Positions 11,428-23,662 of a stretch of 64,000 nucleotides of DNA are shown here, piece after piece. The stretch is from NCBI GenBank assembly GCA_002803225.1, contig NXFV01000755.1, positions 1 through 64,000 on the forward strand. The letters are read 5' to 3'. Every line of letters begins with the position of its first letter. Positions within the stretch are counted from its first letter, which is position 1. Under the pieces are notes generated by a model that was not told the DNA's origin, did no database searches, and was given only the letters and a program-made list of their open reading frames with translations. The DNA comes from Gamarada debralockiae. Its lineage: Eukaryota > Ascomycota > Leotiomycetes > Helotiales > Hyphodiscaceae. The translations under genes and the position numbers were made by a program.

Positions 11428-13853
11428 ATGGTGGGCAAGAAGTCGGGCAAGGCGCTTTTGCGCGAGGAAGGTACGAATTGCATGCTTTATTCTTTCCCAC
11501 ATCAATGGAGCTGACTCAATCTCCTTTCGCAGGTCTCGAGAGAACCGACAACGGAATGAAGCAATCAAGCTGGCCAGAGCCTCCAATGATCAACCAAAAA
11601 AACTACTACACGTATGTCTCCCTTTCAGTCACGGCAGGAACGCGTTCAATTGAGCAAAAACTCGCTGTCCCTCTAGTTATCTCTCTCACCTTTGCATCGA
11701 GGCTGACCTTCACTTTTGATAGGGACTACATGAAGCGCGATGACCAAATCCTTCCCTACCGTCTCCAAAACGAAGCGAATCGTGATAAGATGATTCGAAA
11801 TGCCAAAGATAAAGACCGCGCTCTTGCTCGAACAGGCAATACCGATGTCCCCATGCCTACCAATGGCGAAGGCGACCCTGAAGACGAGGAGGCGGGCACA
11901 AACGAGGGCTTCGACGCTACAAAGACGATCGTCATTCACCCTGGAAGTCAAAACCTTCGAATTGGCTTCGCCAGTGATGCTCTACCGAAGACCATCCCTA
12001 TGTGTATTGCTTCGAAGTACCCGGTCACCGAATCCGAGGAGTACGAAGCTCGGCCAAAGCGCCAAAAGTTGGACGGCCCCGCAGAAGATTTCTTTGGGGA
12101 AGAATTCTCCAAGAAATTCAAGAAGATGTCGGAGGACTTGAAGATTGACATGCGAGCAAACAAGCGCAAGGTCCTACCGAATTCTAAGGAACTTGTGATC
12201 AACTACAACAGAAGAGCTGATCCTGATGAGATCTCGGAACATAATGACCCCCTACGCATTGAGTGGACAGATGTCAGCAGCGATGATCCGAAGGACAACT
12301 CGTTATGTTTCACGGGTCTTGAAGGTCAACGTATCCCAGACGATTCCACTACGAAATACAAGCTGTTTTGGCCCATTCAGCATGGTTGGTTCCATGAGAA
12401 TGACTACACTGGCAAGAGACCGCTTTTCGAGGACTTCGATACTATCATCGAGAAGGCTCTCAGAAAGGAGCTTGGTCTGACGAGAAGTTCAGAGTGGGAG
12501 CAATACAGCTGTGTTTTTGTTATTCCAGACTTATACGACAAGCAGTATGTGGAGCAAGCTCTTCACATTTGCATGAGATCGATCGAGTTTAAGCAGGTGT
12601 GCTTCGTCCAGGAGAGTTTGGCGGCAACATTTGGAGCTGGCTATACCAGCGCATGCATTGTCGACATTGGAGCTCAGAAGACATCCATCTGCTGTGTTGA
12701 AGACGGTATGTTGATTGAGGATTCCCGTATCAACTTGAAATACGGCGGATACGATGTCACGGAGACCTTCATCAAGATGATGCTTCACGATTCCTTTTAT
12801 TATAAGGAAATCAACTTGAAGCGACGTTATGACTTTCTCTTAGCCGAAGAACTCAAGATCAATTCCTGTACTCTGAACCAGGGAGATGTCGCTGTTCGAA
12901 CGGAAACCTACCATCTTCGTGCTCCGAACCAAGCCACCCGCAAGTACCAATTCAAGACATACGATGAAGTGATCCTGGCTCCAATGGGCTTCTTCGATCC
13001 CTCCATATTCGACAATAGCGACAAGCTCCTGGGCAGACGTAAATGGATTGATCGTTCTTACAATGCTTACGAGGGTGTCGATCAGCCTGATGATCCGACC
13101 TCCTCCGCGCAACTCGCGATCCTTACCTCAATCAAACCATCCCTCGCTTCCGCACCTGGTTTCTCCACAAATGGCAACACCAACCCGGACCTGTCTACGC
13201 CCTCCAAGGAGAAGGCTAATCCTTTCCTCTCCCGCATGGATATTGAGAATGGCACCTCCCGTGTCACTTCCACAGCAGGATCTCCGGCACCAGAAGGCTC
13301 AAATACACCTGTCCCATCAGGTCCGTTAGTTTTCGGTGCCAATGGCACCAACGGTGGCTCTCCAGCCCCAAGCTTCGCTGGCCAGATGTTCAATTTTGGC
13401 AACGGTTCACACAACTCTGGTACTCCAATCCCACCAGCCGGCATGTTTGTTGATCCGATGGCACGCACACAACAAGATCTCGCCATTGAACGTGACGCAG
13501 TTCTCCCCATCGCTCCATTAGACACAGCTATCATTACATCCATCACACATGCGGCGAAGGGCGATGACAAGAAGGTTCGGGACTTCTTCGGCGGTATCAT
13601 GGTCATTGGTGGTGGTGCGAAGACTCCTGGTTTCGGTGCGTTCCTCGAGGAGAAATTGAAGGTCAGGCGTCCTGACCTCGCGGAAAAGATACTTGTAGGT
13701 ACCAGCCCGAGAGAGATGGATGGACAGGTTGTTACGTGGAAGGGAGCGAGTGTATTTGCGCGCATGACGACGAATGATAGTTGGATTGTGCAAGAAGTCT
13801 ACGAAAAGTTGGGTAGTCGTGCTATTCAACAGAAGGTTTTGTGGTATTATTGA
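11428..13853 (+). CDS. arp8: Actin-related protein 8 (INO80 complex)
   Basis: Arp8 is a nuclear actin-related protein of the INO80 chromatin-remodelling complex; with Arp4 and actin it binds the Ino80 HSA region and extranucleosomal DNA. Exons are 11428-11470, 11533-11611 and 11723-13853, giving 750 residues. The start is fixed by the conserved beginning MVGKKSGKALLREE, whose reading frame splices through GTACG/CGCAG into LERTDNGM. The actin fold begins near residue 108 (TIVIHPGSQNLRIGFASD) and ends with GGGAKTPGFGAFLEEKL near 667. A long low-complexity insertion rich in Ser, Pro, Gly and Thr interrupts subdomains near residues 500-600, as in other fungal Arp8 proteins. Length is shorter than budding yeast Arp8 but normal for filamentous fungi. 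Confidence 0.96.
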
Positions 13854-15639
13854 GCGAGCGAGCATTTGAGGAGTTTGGGGTGGAAAAGTACGGGCGTTTG
13901 GGGGTGATACATGGATGAGACGATTGACGATGACTGATTTGTAAAAGTAATAGATTCACATAAATGCATTGCAGATGGTTATATGCCTGCTGATGCGTTG
14001 TGCAAAATAGGTAGTTTGAGATAGCTACGATAAGCAGAGAATGAAAAGACGTCAGATGAAGGCGTGGAGTATTTCTGCCTCCTTCGAGTGCTGTGCCGAT
14101 ATCTATTGTTTCATCGATTGCAGTCAATCGTCACAGTTACCTATCGCATTAATTGGGCCATGTGATATTATTCGCTCTGCTGGTTTCAGTGAATGAGAAG
14201 GTGCCTTTGAAGATATAAGGGCTTCCAACGATATCCTCCATATCAATTGCTCAAACAGAATGAACAGCTTAGGTTTCTGTTTTGCCGGAAACCTTCCTTC
14301 AGGATTGATATCGCTGAGGGGAAGTGAGGGATTGATATTATATGTTCCAATTAATATATTAGGTCATTTGGATTCCGGGAATGGCCGCAATTGCGGGCCA
14401 TGTTTTATCTGCGGTTCGTCTATTGAAGTGCAGTCGTCCACACTATTTGAACATCAGAGATCTAGGAAATCGGGACGGGGTTTTTTCTCGAGTTCATCCA
14501 TTGCAGCTCCTCGGTCTTCTAGTATACTTCAGCAATTTCGTTTCAAGTTAAGAAATTTCATTCACAGATCCCCCAGTTACCTCGTTTAAGGCCTGCCAAC
14601 GAATGGAACTTGAGAAGTTATCCACTTGGGCATTTTGGATTATTTCTCAATGAATGTGTTATCAGCATGGCTCCCTTTTTAGATGAAGCATATGTTTTAC
14701 GTTCGCGGGCCAGAAATTGATATCCACAGCAAATCAGATGCGAGTTTCCCTTCATGGTTGGTGCTGGCTTTGGCGTTGCTTGCTGTCTGCAGAGTTTGAA
14801 AGTTTGATGTGAATGATTACATTTAGGCTCTCTCTCAGAGACTTTCTCGGGACGTTTGGCTTATAGTGGTTTTAGTTGCCGTTGGATTTGTCGTTACTTC
14901 TCGTTGTCATTTGTGCGTCCGACTTCCGGCCTCCTCAGTTCGAACGCATCTGCTCGACAAATTGCATGTGACCTCTTGAATTCATGCAAGAAGAAAATCG
15001 GTGATGAACTTCCTTGTGAAGACGGGACCAACAGTGTCTCAGACAAAAGCCGCAGTTATCTCAATGTTGCGAATTATTTACACCTGAAGGAGAATGACGA
15101 GGGGTTCTGCTTTTATGCTACTCGTCGTATGTGATAATCACAGACTCACCAACCCCAACCTTGGACTAATCATGGCAAGTGTCTACACATTGGAAAAAGA
15201 GGGCTTCAAGTGAAATTTACTCCACAGTATTTTTTGGTTACATATACATATGGTTAACTCAGGGACACAGCTCCAATGCTTTCTGCCAGGGCTTAATAAA
15301 CTTTTTAGCAGGACCTGCATTCGCGCCTCGACATTGTTCTTTTCTTGTCTTGATCTCACACTTTCCTTCGTATCGATCTATCGTATTACTGTCATCAAAG
15401 CGTTTCTTGGTCTGCAATGTCTGTTATAACCCTTTATCTCTTAAACCCCCTCCCTTATCCTTCTTTCACCTTTCATCGTCTCATCAAACTCTATATTCTC
15501 GAACATCCTCTTTCTTCAGCATCACAATTTCTGTCGTTTAGCTTTTGGTATCCTTGCGGAGCTTCCTTACCCAGTTCTTTCTCTCCTTTATCTTCACAGC
15601 CCTAGGACCTCTTATTTGCAGGTAAAAAGAACACGTAAG
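13854..15639. other. Intergenic region with no supported gene
   Basis: Several open frames of 60-120 codons exist on the plus strand (for example 14260-14589) but none shows a domain, a signal peptide with plausible start, or splice logic. The segment 15400-15620 is strongly pyrimidine-rich and may be the former promoter of the recombinase-like fragment that follows. Confidence 0.5.
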
Positions 15640-16077
15640 ATGGGCAAGAAGAAGACACTAGAGGAAAAGGCGAAGAGGGCTCGAGAGAATGGATTCAATG
15701 ATGATGACGATGATACCGATGATTCCCTTGTCTTGAAAGAACTCCTATCTTATACTACTAGGGTGTACAATACGCAGATGGATATGTGGCTAGGGCAAGT
15801 TCCCCCTAATTTATATATATACTTCAAAGCAAGAAACCATGCTAATGTTTTGGCTTTTCGTCTTTACAGGTTTGCGAAGGACTGTCCAGGCGCAAACCCT
15901 TCTCATTTTGGTACTTTGAAGCGTTTTGCTAAATTTGTTGGACTCTCAATACCAGGTCAACTAGAGGAGATGGCGACCGTCGATACTGTACGTTGCTACA
16001 TGCGACGTTTTACTTCAGATTGGCAGCGAGAAACTGGCGAATGTATTCCTGAACAGTTCAGGAGATCACTCACTCAT
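15640..16077 (+). pseudogene. N-terminal fragment of DUF3435-like (tyrosine recombinase) protein
   Basis: The frame starts MGKKKTLEEKAKRAREN, has an acidic DDDDDTDD stretch, and then residues FAKDCPGANP, TLKRFAKFVGLSIPG and the TVRCYMRRFTSDW type of sequence. This resembles the N-terminal region of fungal DUF3435 proteins, the family that includes Starship captains and Crypton-type recombinases; the match is from memory of family style, not a search. A 75-nt segment at 15795-15869 looks like a GC-AG intron (GCAAGT...TTTACAG). Similarity stops exactly at a GTAAGT donor (16078), after which hydrolase sequence begins. The catalytic recombinase domain is absent, so this is a relic. Confidence 0.6.
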
Positions 16078-16088
16078 GTAAGTGTAAC

Positions 16089-16754
16089 ATTATGTGACTA
16101 TCTCCTCTACCCGAGTCCAACGGCTTCGATATCACGCAAGATGTCGTGGATTTCTGGGAATGGTCACGAAGCAAGCTTCACGAATATGTCCAGAGCTCCG
16201 CACCCGGTGTCAAAGCCGACCTGTCCAAAGTAATCACGTATGGAGATAGCGCGGGAGGATACCTAGCAATTTATTCTGGATTTACCCAACCAGCTGAGTC
16301 CATCAACGCAATGATTGCCATGTATCCAGTTATCGACCCACGAGAAATTAGAGGAAACCAGGAGTATCCTCCTTCCGCTTTAGAAAACCATATGAAGACT
16401 ATGGAGCTGGGAAAGATAGTGACGTCTGTGTTTCCACCAGAAAGACTAGGATTCGGACTTTTGCTAGCGCAGCAAAGTCGTATGATGGAGTTTTTTGGGG
16501 TGCATGAAAGTCTGCTAGAGATGAAGTCCGTAGAGAAGGTACCTTACCTGTTGATTCTACACGGAGACGCTGATCCTGTGGTTCCTGTCGAGGGAAGCAT
16601 CGGATTCAAGGAAGAAGCAGAGAGCTCTGCCAAAGACTACCTGTTTCTTGTCCTGACGCTTCGGCCATTGACTGGCAAGCGGGTGGGCGGCTTCACCAAC
16701 AGGCTGCCACGCGATGGAAGGTCTGTGCCACAAAGCGACGGCATATCAGCGTGA
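16089..16754 (+). pseudogene. Truncated alpha/beta hydrolase (fold-3 type)
   Basis: The sequence has the nucleophile elbow GDSAGG (about 16237-16254) and a C-terminal ILHGDADPVVPVEG segment carrying the expected acidic residue, typical of fungal alpha/beta-hydrolase fold-3 esterase-like proteins. The N-terminal third, with the oxyanion-hole HGG motif, is missing. Recognisable sequence begins around GTGACTATCTCCTCTACCC with an apparent one-base deletion, then reads LPESNGFDI in frame. After about 16620 the family pattern is lost, so the catalytic histidine is not visible. It directly follows the recombinase-like fragment. I read it as a broken gene; a chimeric transcript is possible. Confidence 0.65.
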
Positions 16755-17496
16755 AGAATTGGAGTCATGGCAGGTACTCGCGCGTCTAGCTGTCGGTGCT
16801 GAAACGGATGATGAAGCCTCACTGCCGTTACTCGCCTTCTTGATCTTCCGCCGTAGTTTGTGAGGAGAAGGGGAAGGCCCTGCTATAGTCACTGAATTGT
16901 AAAGAGGTAGCAGACGCGGAGTCGAGGCACATAGTTGGCAGATGTTGGGATGAAGAAAATGGAGCTTGGCGTGGAGGGCCAGCTCTTGAAATGTTGGCGA
17001 AATCTCGGTCTCTGCTCCGAATTTCTCGCACCACAAATGCTCTACGTACTGTACTATATCAATGCGATGCAACCCGATATTGATTTGTTCACCTCCTTTT
17101 TATTGCTTACGGCTGAAATGCTCAGGAACATATTACATTGGCCAATTCCCAATACAGAAACCAACCTAATAGTTGAGAGTCGCCTACATCTTTTTAGGCA
17201 TCGGCTAGTGAGGATTGTATCACCCGCAAGTGTTTACTTTCTTAGTAGCAACCCTCTTTTCGTTCTTCTGTAGGGGCTGTGAGAAAGACTTTTAGTAATG
17301 TGCGAAATCTGAATTCGTCTTAAGGGCAGGTAGGATAGAGTGCGGTTTGACTCGCTATATTGCTGGTAAAGACAGTTCAGTGATATCCAAATCCCTTTTC
17401 TCCCGTATTACATCCTCTTATCCCCTGTTGTCTATTGATATGACCAATTGATACTTCTTCCTGAGATTGTACGTCTCAAGGTCTTCCAGTTTCGCA
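16755..17496. other. Intergenic region with no supported gene
   Basis: A frame at 16935-17273 on the plus strand is open for 112 codons but shows no motif, and overlaps other open frames on the minus strand. The segment includes the 3' side of the ferritin-fold gene. Confidence 0.5.
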
Positions 17497-18582
17497 TCAA
17501 GAGATTGAAATGCCCACAGGCCCAACAAGTGTTACACCCTCGAGATCAGTAAAATCAGAAGGCTGCATCGTTGTCAAAGCCATGAATGCCACACCGCTCA
17601 TGTTCTTTGGTACAACTGTCGATCCACTTCCTTCTCCATCGATAATAACTGGTGTATACATGGGTTGATTATACAAATTGATCCAGGCAGCGTAGATCTG
17701 TTTCCCCACCTCACGCGCAACCCAAGCCTGCTGTGGATCCCAAGTGAATGACACAGATGACGGATATGAGGAGTCGTCAGCGAAAGTAGGGCCCGATGGA
17801 TTCAAAGTCAACTGAGGATATGCCGTATAAGCAGGTTCCACCGTGCAACTCCCTGGCACAGTGAACTGCAAGCCAATATTATACGCCCAAGCCGCTGGCA
17901 CTGCGGTGTCGAATGGTGCCGGGTTGGGTGCAATACCGTGCAAAATGCGAAGAAAGGCATCGTGTCTCGTCTCAACTCCCAAGATAGCGGTTGAAGCTGC
18001 TCCACTTGCCGTTGTTCCAGGAAGTTGTTCTTGGATTCCAATGATGCTGCCGAAGTTGGCGCAGGTGATGAGGTTTGCAACGGCGAGAAACTCGTCGAAG
18101 TTTGTGACCGGAAATGTGTACTCGCAAGCTAGAATAGGAGGAGATTGTTTGCTTTGGAGGAGAATATCCGAGACGGCTGCGACATGAACCTCTTCTTGCT
18201 GTTCATGATGTTAGCTATGCATGTCCTTGCGTATTGGGAGATGGGGAACGGATCATACAGCAGCAATTCTCTCGATAACTTCGAGCGTATCATTCAACGA
18301 TCGTCCGCCCACATCATAGACTCCACTGGTGATGTTGATAATGACTTCGGAATAGAAGTATGCTTCAAGATTCTCAAGGGCGATGAGCAATTGCAGAGCA
18401 GTCACTCCCGCTGGTGTTTCTGATGTCAATGCAGTGTTAGCCGTGGTCGAACGATTTGGCAGTCCACCACCAGCGATCAAGCTTATGTTGGGGTTGATGA
18501 TGCCTTGGTCTAGCTCTGCAGGTGGTGGAAATGCTGGGGCGGCATACACCAGAGGCAGGAGGAAGGCTGCAAACGCTTTCAT
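17497..18582 (-). CDS. Secreted ferritin-like domain protein (Rds1/LsdA type)
   Basis: Exons are 18259-18582 and 17497-18198, joined over a 60-nt GTATGA...AACAG intron, giving 341 residues. It starts MKAFAAFLLPLVYAAPAFPP, a clear signal peptide. The first exon carries a helix with E-x-x-E-type spacing (ALENLEAYFYSEVI), and the second exon QEEVHVAAV, matching the helical ferritin-like fold of fungal Rds1 (stress response) and LsdA (late sexual development) proteins. C-terminal half is beta-rich and typical of this secreted family. Metal binding is plausible for the fold but unproven for the family; a role in stress or development is inferred from named relatives. Confidence 0.88.
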
Positions 18583-19230
18583 TATGAAGGGTACTTGGAA
18601 ATTATAGATTTCAAAATTTGAAGATCTATGCGAAGCTGATTGCGAAAGCTGGCAGGTCTGTCATGCTTGGAGTGCGAATTCCTTGAGTTATATCCCCTCC
18701 ATCAGACCATCATCAACGAGCTGTGCTACACATCATAGCTGAAATATTGCGCAACGCCGCCTTGGTGCTTACCGCCTTCACACACTCGGTGCGACGATCT
18801 CTCATTCGCACAATTCTCCTCTACGAGCTTTGAATTTATAAGCTCAATTTCTTCTATTCTGGGAGGCCGATCCAATGTTTACTTCGTCACGAGATGTGGC
18901 CGCATTAGGATAGTACAGCGTAGTTTACGCTAAGCTTTCCCAATTACCCAGCGTTGGTAAGCGCTACTGAGGCATAGCATCAAAGCCCCTAGAGAAATAA
19001 TCACAGCGACCACTCGTCATATAGCTCATTGGACGAAGGTCCGCCTTGAGATCTGCAGTACTGACGTGTTGGTAAATTACGAAGTACGAATATCATTGTT
19101 CTGCAGGAGAAGCTTATTTCCATTGCGATGAAGCCTGACATTTGCAACCACACAATCCCAAGATCCTCATTACGTTACTCGCCACTCCTCACACCTGATC
19201 CAAAGTCCCAAGCTGCACCGAGCATCAGGC
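18583..19230. other. Intergenic region
   Basis: Upstream region of the ferritin-fold gene. No coding frame or repeat that I can support. Confidence 0.5.
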
Positions 19231-19550
19231 CTAACAAGGACAGCTCCCACTATCACACACCAGGAACCCAGCCACCTGCCCATCCCACGAACAGATATAT
19301 ATCACATTACCATACCCGCACTCGGGACTAGTGAACATAGGATCGAAAGCACGGAAGGAGCCTTGAGCGAGGCATCCGCAGGTGTTTTGTTTCGTGATCG
19401 ACGAGAAAGTGAAGTGGGAGATTTTTCTAGTCGTTTGAGAGAGGATCAAAAGTATTAGAGCTGTGAGAGAACGGCCTTTGCGGTGATTGTTTGGGGGAGG
19501 GCTGTGCTTGTCATTGAGAGGAGCAGAATTGGGATGATGGGTGGATGCAT
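19231..19550 (-). pseudogene. Possible small secreted cysteine-rich protein, frame broken
   Basis: An ATG at 19550 opens MHPPIIPILLLSMTSTALPQ, a convincing signal peptide, but stops after 31 codons. A second frame, offset, runs to 19231 and holds NTCGCLAQGSFRAFD, TSPECGYG, ICSW and ends CDSGSCPC, seven cysteines in about 55 residues. Upstream at about 19568-19625 a well-formed intron (GTAAGC...CTGAC...TTACCAG) lies just before the ATG, as a 5'UTR intron would. No GT-AG pair joins the two frames correctly. It may be a frameshifted effector-like gene or contain a non-canonical intron. Confidence 0.35.
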
Positions 19551-19625
19551 TATGAGTGCGGAGAGACTGGTAAGGTGTCAGTTCATGAAGTTCTAGTGCT
19601 CAGAGTAGATGTAGGAAGAGCTTAC

Positions 19626-21164
19626 TGGGTATCGGATGTATATTTCTGGCAGAAGTTTTCGAGATGACAGCTGCTGCTCGCGGAATACAGTAGCTGGCTC
19701 TGAAAGTCTGTATTAGCGACACTCGGATTCATGTGTCTATCGTACACTCTTGATTTCCAGCATCCAACAAATCCAACAATGCTGCAAAGAGGGGACTACT
19801 ATCCTGTTGAAAATGCCAACTGAATAATTTCGTCAGCTCCCTCTCAAGATGCTCCTCTCATTGGAATTAGGCGATCATCTACTTTTTTAGCCATATGGCA
19901 GACAAATTATGCAGTTGCCATATATGACCGTTTGCAAGAGAATGGGACGATTACCTCACAAGTGTGACATCGTCATCCTACCTTTTGCATATGCTTAAGG
20001 CTGAAGCCATATACCGAGCATATGCTCAACAAAGCTCAGCCAGGGTAGAGAAATTCGCTAAAAAAAAAATGTGGCGTCATTCTCTACACTGATGGTGCAT
20101 TTTCCTACCTTGAGCGCGCTGTAACCCCTCTCGTTGCTAGACTGCATAAAAGCCTCACAGCACCAACAGCACAAAAGCTCTCCCGCCACTCTGAGTACTG
20201 TATCTCAAAAGCGATGGACTCCAATTTGTCGAATCAGATGATCAATTGAGGTAAAATCATGAATACATTGATATCTAAAGAACTCAGAATCGTACGGTTT
20301 CAAGAACCCTTACTTAATCACGCTGTTGAAGAAGAATGCACAGGTAGTCACGAGAGCTTGGATATTTAGACAACGATTAGCATTGACATTTGCAAACTCA
20401 GATAATACTAACTGATAACTAATACCCAACAAACGCTTCCAAGTGAATATAGTAGCTTTGGATTTTATCCTATCCGCAAAAGTACTCTTTAGCCGCTCAA
20501 TCCTATCAAGCTATCTAGAATACAGATCTCTCTCTGCGATTACTAGTATTAAATCCCTATTCTGGTGATGGAGGTGATTATAGATCATAGCACTAGGGGT
20601 TATAGTAGCCAAACTTTCTGCATTTATCTCCAGCCCGTTTAGAGCCTAATGTGATTATTTTGACTGTATGAATCTTATCGCTAAACACCTATATTTTCTT
20701 GGCCACTATCTTCTGACATAGTGTAGAAAGGGAAAGTTAATAAGGATTCTTGGTATTCTGACCTACCGACTAAATAGAATGAAATGTACTTGAGTTCTTT
20801 TCTATTAGTTAGTAATCAGGTCTGAAATCGGAAATAGATTTTAGTAGGATTATGCTTGAGGATAGTCTATTCGGCTTAAAAAATACAATAAATAGTGTGG
20901 ATAACGGAGAATGAGGCTAAGATATAATATGTTAGGAGCTTGACTATGAACTAGCTAAATGTACCCCGTGTTCTAACGTGTCTAGGAGTGTGCGTTGCTT
21001 AGCTATGAATAACATCCCTCCACTTCTGCAGAGTTTCTCCTATAGACGAATACAAGGTAGGTAAAGTTGAAAAGAAAGGCCTTCAAGCGGACTTATATAC
21101 AGGACGAGTCGGAAATTAAGAATAAAATAGAAACTTAAACAGAAAAGAGGGTGAATTGCAAAGA
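19626..21164. other. Intergenic, AT-rich decayed sequence
   Basis: From about 20230 to 21130 the sequence is rich in TA-containing words and stop codons in all frames, with short runs such as TAATAATA. This looks like an old repeat mutated by repeat-induced point mutation, but no transposon protein is recognisable. The rest has no supported feature. Confidence 0.4.
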
Positions 21165-22478
21165 TCAAGTGCCTCGATTATTGGGTTTTCTGGCAATCAT
21201 CATATACATAGGCGTGAACAACTTCGCCTTGCCACCAGCTACCATAGCGTCGCCGGCCTTCGCCATGCTATTGGCAATCTTCTGTGTTCCAGGAGGGATG
21301 ATTCCAACCTTTTCTCCGGCACTGAAAGCATGGTGCGAGATCCCCCGTCCAATTCTAGTGATTCGGAGCATATTGAAGAAGTCCCAGACAGAGCTGACAT
21401 TCTTCAGCTCCCCTGCCAGAGGGTAGTACCACGGGTACGGATCCTCACGGTCTGCCAGATCTTCATGATGTGCAAGCTCGAAACCAGCGTCCTTGATAGC
21501 TTGGATGCCTTCTGAGATCGTAACCATGTTGGAAATTCCGTCGCCCTCCTCGATGTCGAGACGGATCTCCCTATGTTGTGGATTGTCATTGTCGTAGTTG
21601 TCGGTCATGAGCCACTCATATACCCCGAATACACCTCCAGGCCTGAGGACCTTGTAGATTTCAGAATAGACACCTTTCAATGAGGGGGCATGGACAGTGG
21701 CTTCGATGGCGTAGACGGCGTCGAAGGATTCATAAGGGAATGACATTTGCTACAAGACGGTTACGACTTAGTATCTTTCTCTTCCTACAAAGCAGAATGG
21801 GAACATACCATAAAGTCACCTTTGACAAAGCTCAACTTGTTGGAGAGCCCCTCTCTAGCAGCATAATGAGTAGCACGCTCAATCTGGTAGTCGTTGTTGT
21901 TCAATCCAACAACGTCAACACCAGCAAACTTGACGATCTCACGTGCTGGTCCACCTACCCCACAGCCAACATCTAGAACTTTCATTCCCTCACGAAGGCC
22001 TATTCGGTGGGCGAGGTAGTGCTCGTGTCGTGTAATAGCCTGACGGAATCCTTCACCGTATGCGAAACGGCAAAAGTGAAAAGATGCGCCCCATCCGTAT
22101 TCATAGAGATCGGTGGCGAGGTTATAGTAGCTGTTACTCAATAAGCTCTGCCTTAGAAGTTCCGTAGGTTGAATCTGAAACTCACTGGCGTGTCAAAGTC
22201 GCGTATTCGTCTCTTCGCGCCTGCAAATCGATCAATCAAGGTTCTTCTCGCGATGTCCAGGTGTCTCTTAATACCTTACGATCTTTGTCCGTTTCGGCCA
22301 ACGCGGTTTTACCATCCCAATGCTTAAAGTATTCATCGACGGCCGCTGTTTGTGCTTGTTTGTTCTTAGAGAGCATAGACCAAACACCTCCTCTCGCTTG
22401 CGAACTATTGTTATGCAGAGCCTTGTTGAACGCTGCGTCCCCCCCGTGATCTTCTCTTTCAAGTTTTACAGAAGCCAT
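21165..22478 (-). CDS. erg6: Sterol 24-C-methyltransferase
   Basis: Erg6 transfers methyl from S-adenosylmethionine to C-24 of zymosterol in ergosterol synthesis, at the ER and lipid droplets. Exons are 22275-22478, 22186-22220, 21809-22130 and 21165-21749; the second coding exon is only 35 nt. The product is 381 residues, close to yeast Erg6 (383). Conserved sequence includes [31 protein letters not shown], the SAM motif [14 protein letters not shown] near residue 135, the sterol-binding region [11 protein letters not shown] and [12 protein letters not shown], and the C-terminal SMT domain ending in [10 protein letters not shown]. The ATG at 22478 matches the family start; the in-frame upstream stretch lacks an ATG. 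All splice junctions preserve frame. Confidence 0.97.
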
Positions 22479-23662
22479 CTCTCCTGTGGGGATTAAGACC
22501 AACTAAAACTCCAGCGAATCCGACTCGGGACTGCTATAAACGGGCAGTTTCAGATTTGCGTGACGCAAAGAGACAAATCAGAGAGTCAAAGAAAAATTGG
22601 CGGGCAAACGAACAAAGAAGATCACGATAGCGATTAAGGAGGAAGAGTAAAGGAGAAGCAAAAAAGGAATATAAATTTGTGGCTAATGCCTACTCATCGT
22701 CTTCTTGCCGTAACTGAATGGAGTCCTGGCCCGTGCCTCTCTTTCGTTTTCGTGTTCGGATGGCCCTTGCTCCGCCCTTTGTTCAGGATAATATCTTCCC
22801 CATCTGTCTCTTGCACGTGCTGCAACCACGATAGCTTGATTTCCATAAAATGATGATGGTTTTCCAGTAGGGACATTCATAATGAACCTCAAGAAGAAGA
22901 CCTTTCCATTCATGCCAACCGCATCATTCTGCCTTATCCCATTTCTCGACGGAATAAGTTGATGAGTTCCCCATGACAGAATTCTTGTTGCACGTCGCAA
23001 AAGAGGACAGAAATGAGGCAGCCAGCTAAGTCAAGAACACTCGCTGTTAACCACCACACATCAGCCACTTTTTGCCTTGCGATTCCGAAACCTTATCACC
23101 GGAGCTCGCGAGGATCGTGCTCAGGAATAAGATTTGGCCCCCCGCAATCGTGCGACTATAGGGGTAAGTACTTTCTGTTCAGGTGCCAAATTAACCTCCA
23201 TTATGGGATCCAGCTCTGGATCCCCCAATGCTGGTTGTACTGTACAGGTTAGCATGGGGAAAGAAATAGACCCACCTTCAACAAAAATAGATGCTTTGTG
23301 GTCTCCTCTCGGCGAGTTCAAGGCCACGTGTCATTAAGTACATGCGAGTCGGAAACTTGTCGAGAGGTGAGCGCGGCCCTAAGTGGCCGAGACCTTCTAT
23401 TGAAGGGAGATGGGACAATCATGAATAACCTTGAAAATTGATGCTGAGTAATTAACCACGTGATAGTGATTTGAAAAAGCATATAGTCAGAAGAGTAAGA
23501 GCCACAAAGGACAGAAACAGAAAAGAGGACAAAGAAACAAGTTTGATATTAATAATGTAATAGGAGTAAAAGGGCCCCTTAGCGTTCGCGCTCTCAAGTA
23601 TATCCCTTTTGGGGACCGGATTGTGACAGCTCTACGCAATGGAGTCTTACGCATTAAAGACT
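22479..23662. other. Intergenic region, no supported gene
   Basis: Divergent open frames of 60-105 codons exist (22683-23000 minus; 23134-23337 on both strands) but start at non-ATG codons and show no motif. The erg6 promoter lies at the left end. Confidence 0.5.

Noticed and set aside
15616..16233. A single intact 205-residue protein
   Set aside because: The frame crosses a likely intron, and after 16077 it runs through hydrolase sequence in the wrong frame.
22683..23000. 105-codon minus-strand frame upstream of erg6
   Set aside because: No ATG start, no recognisable family and a low-complexity basic tail.
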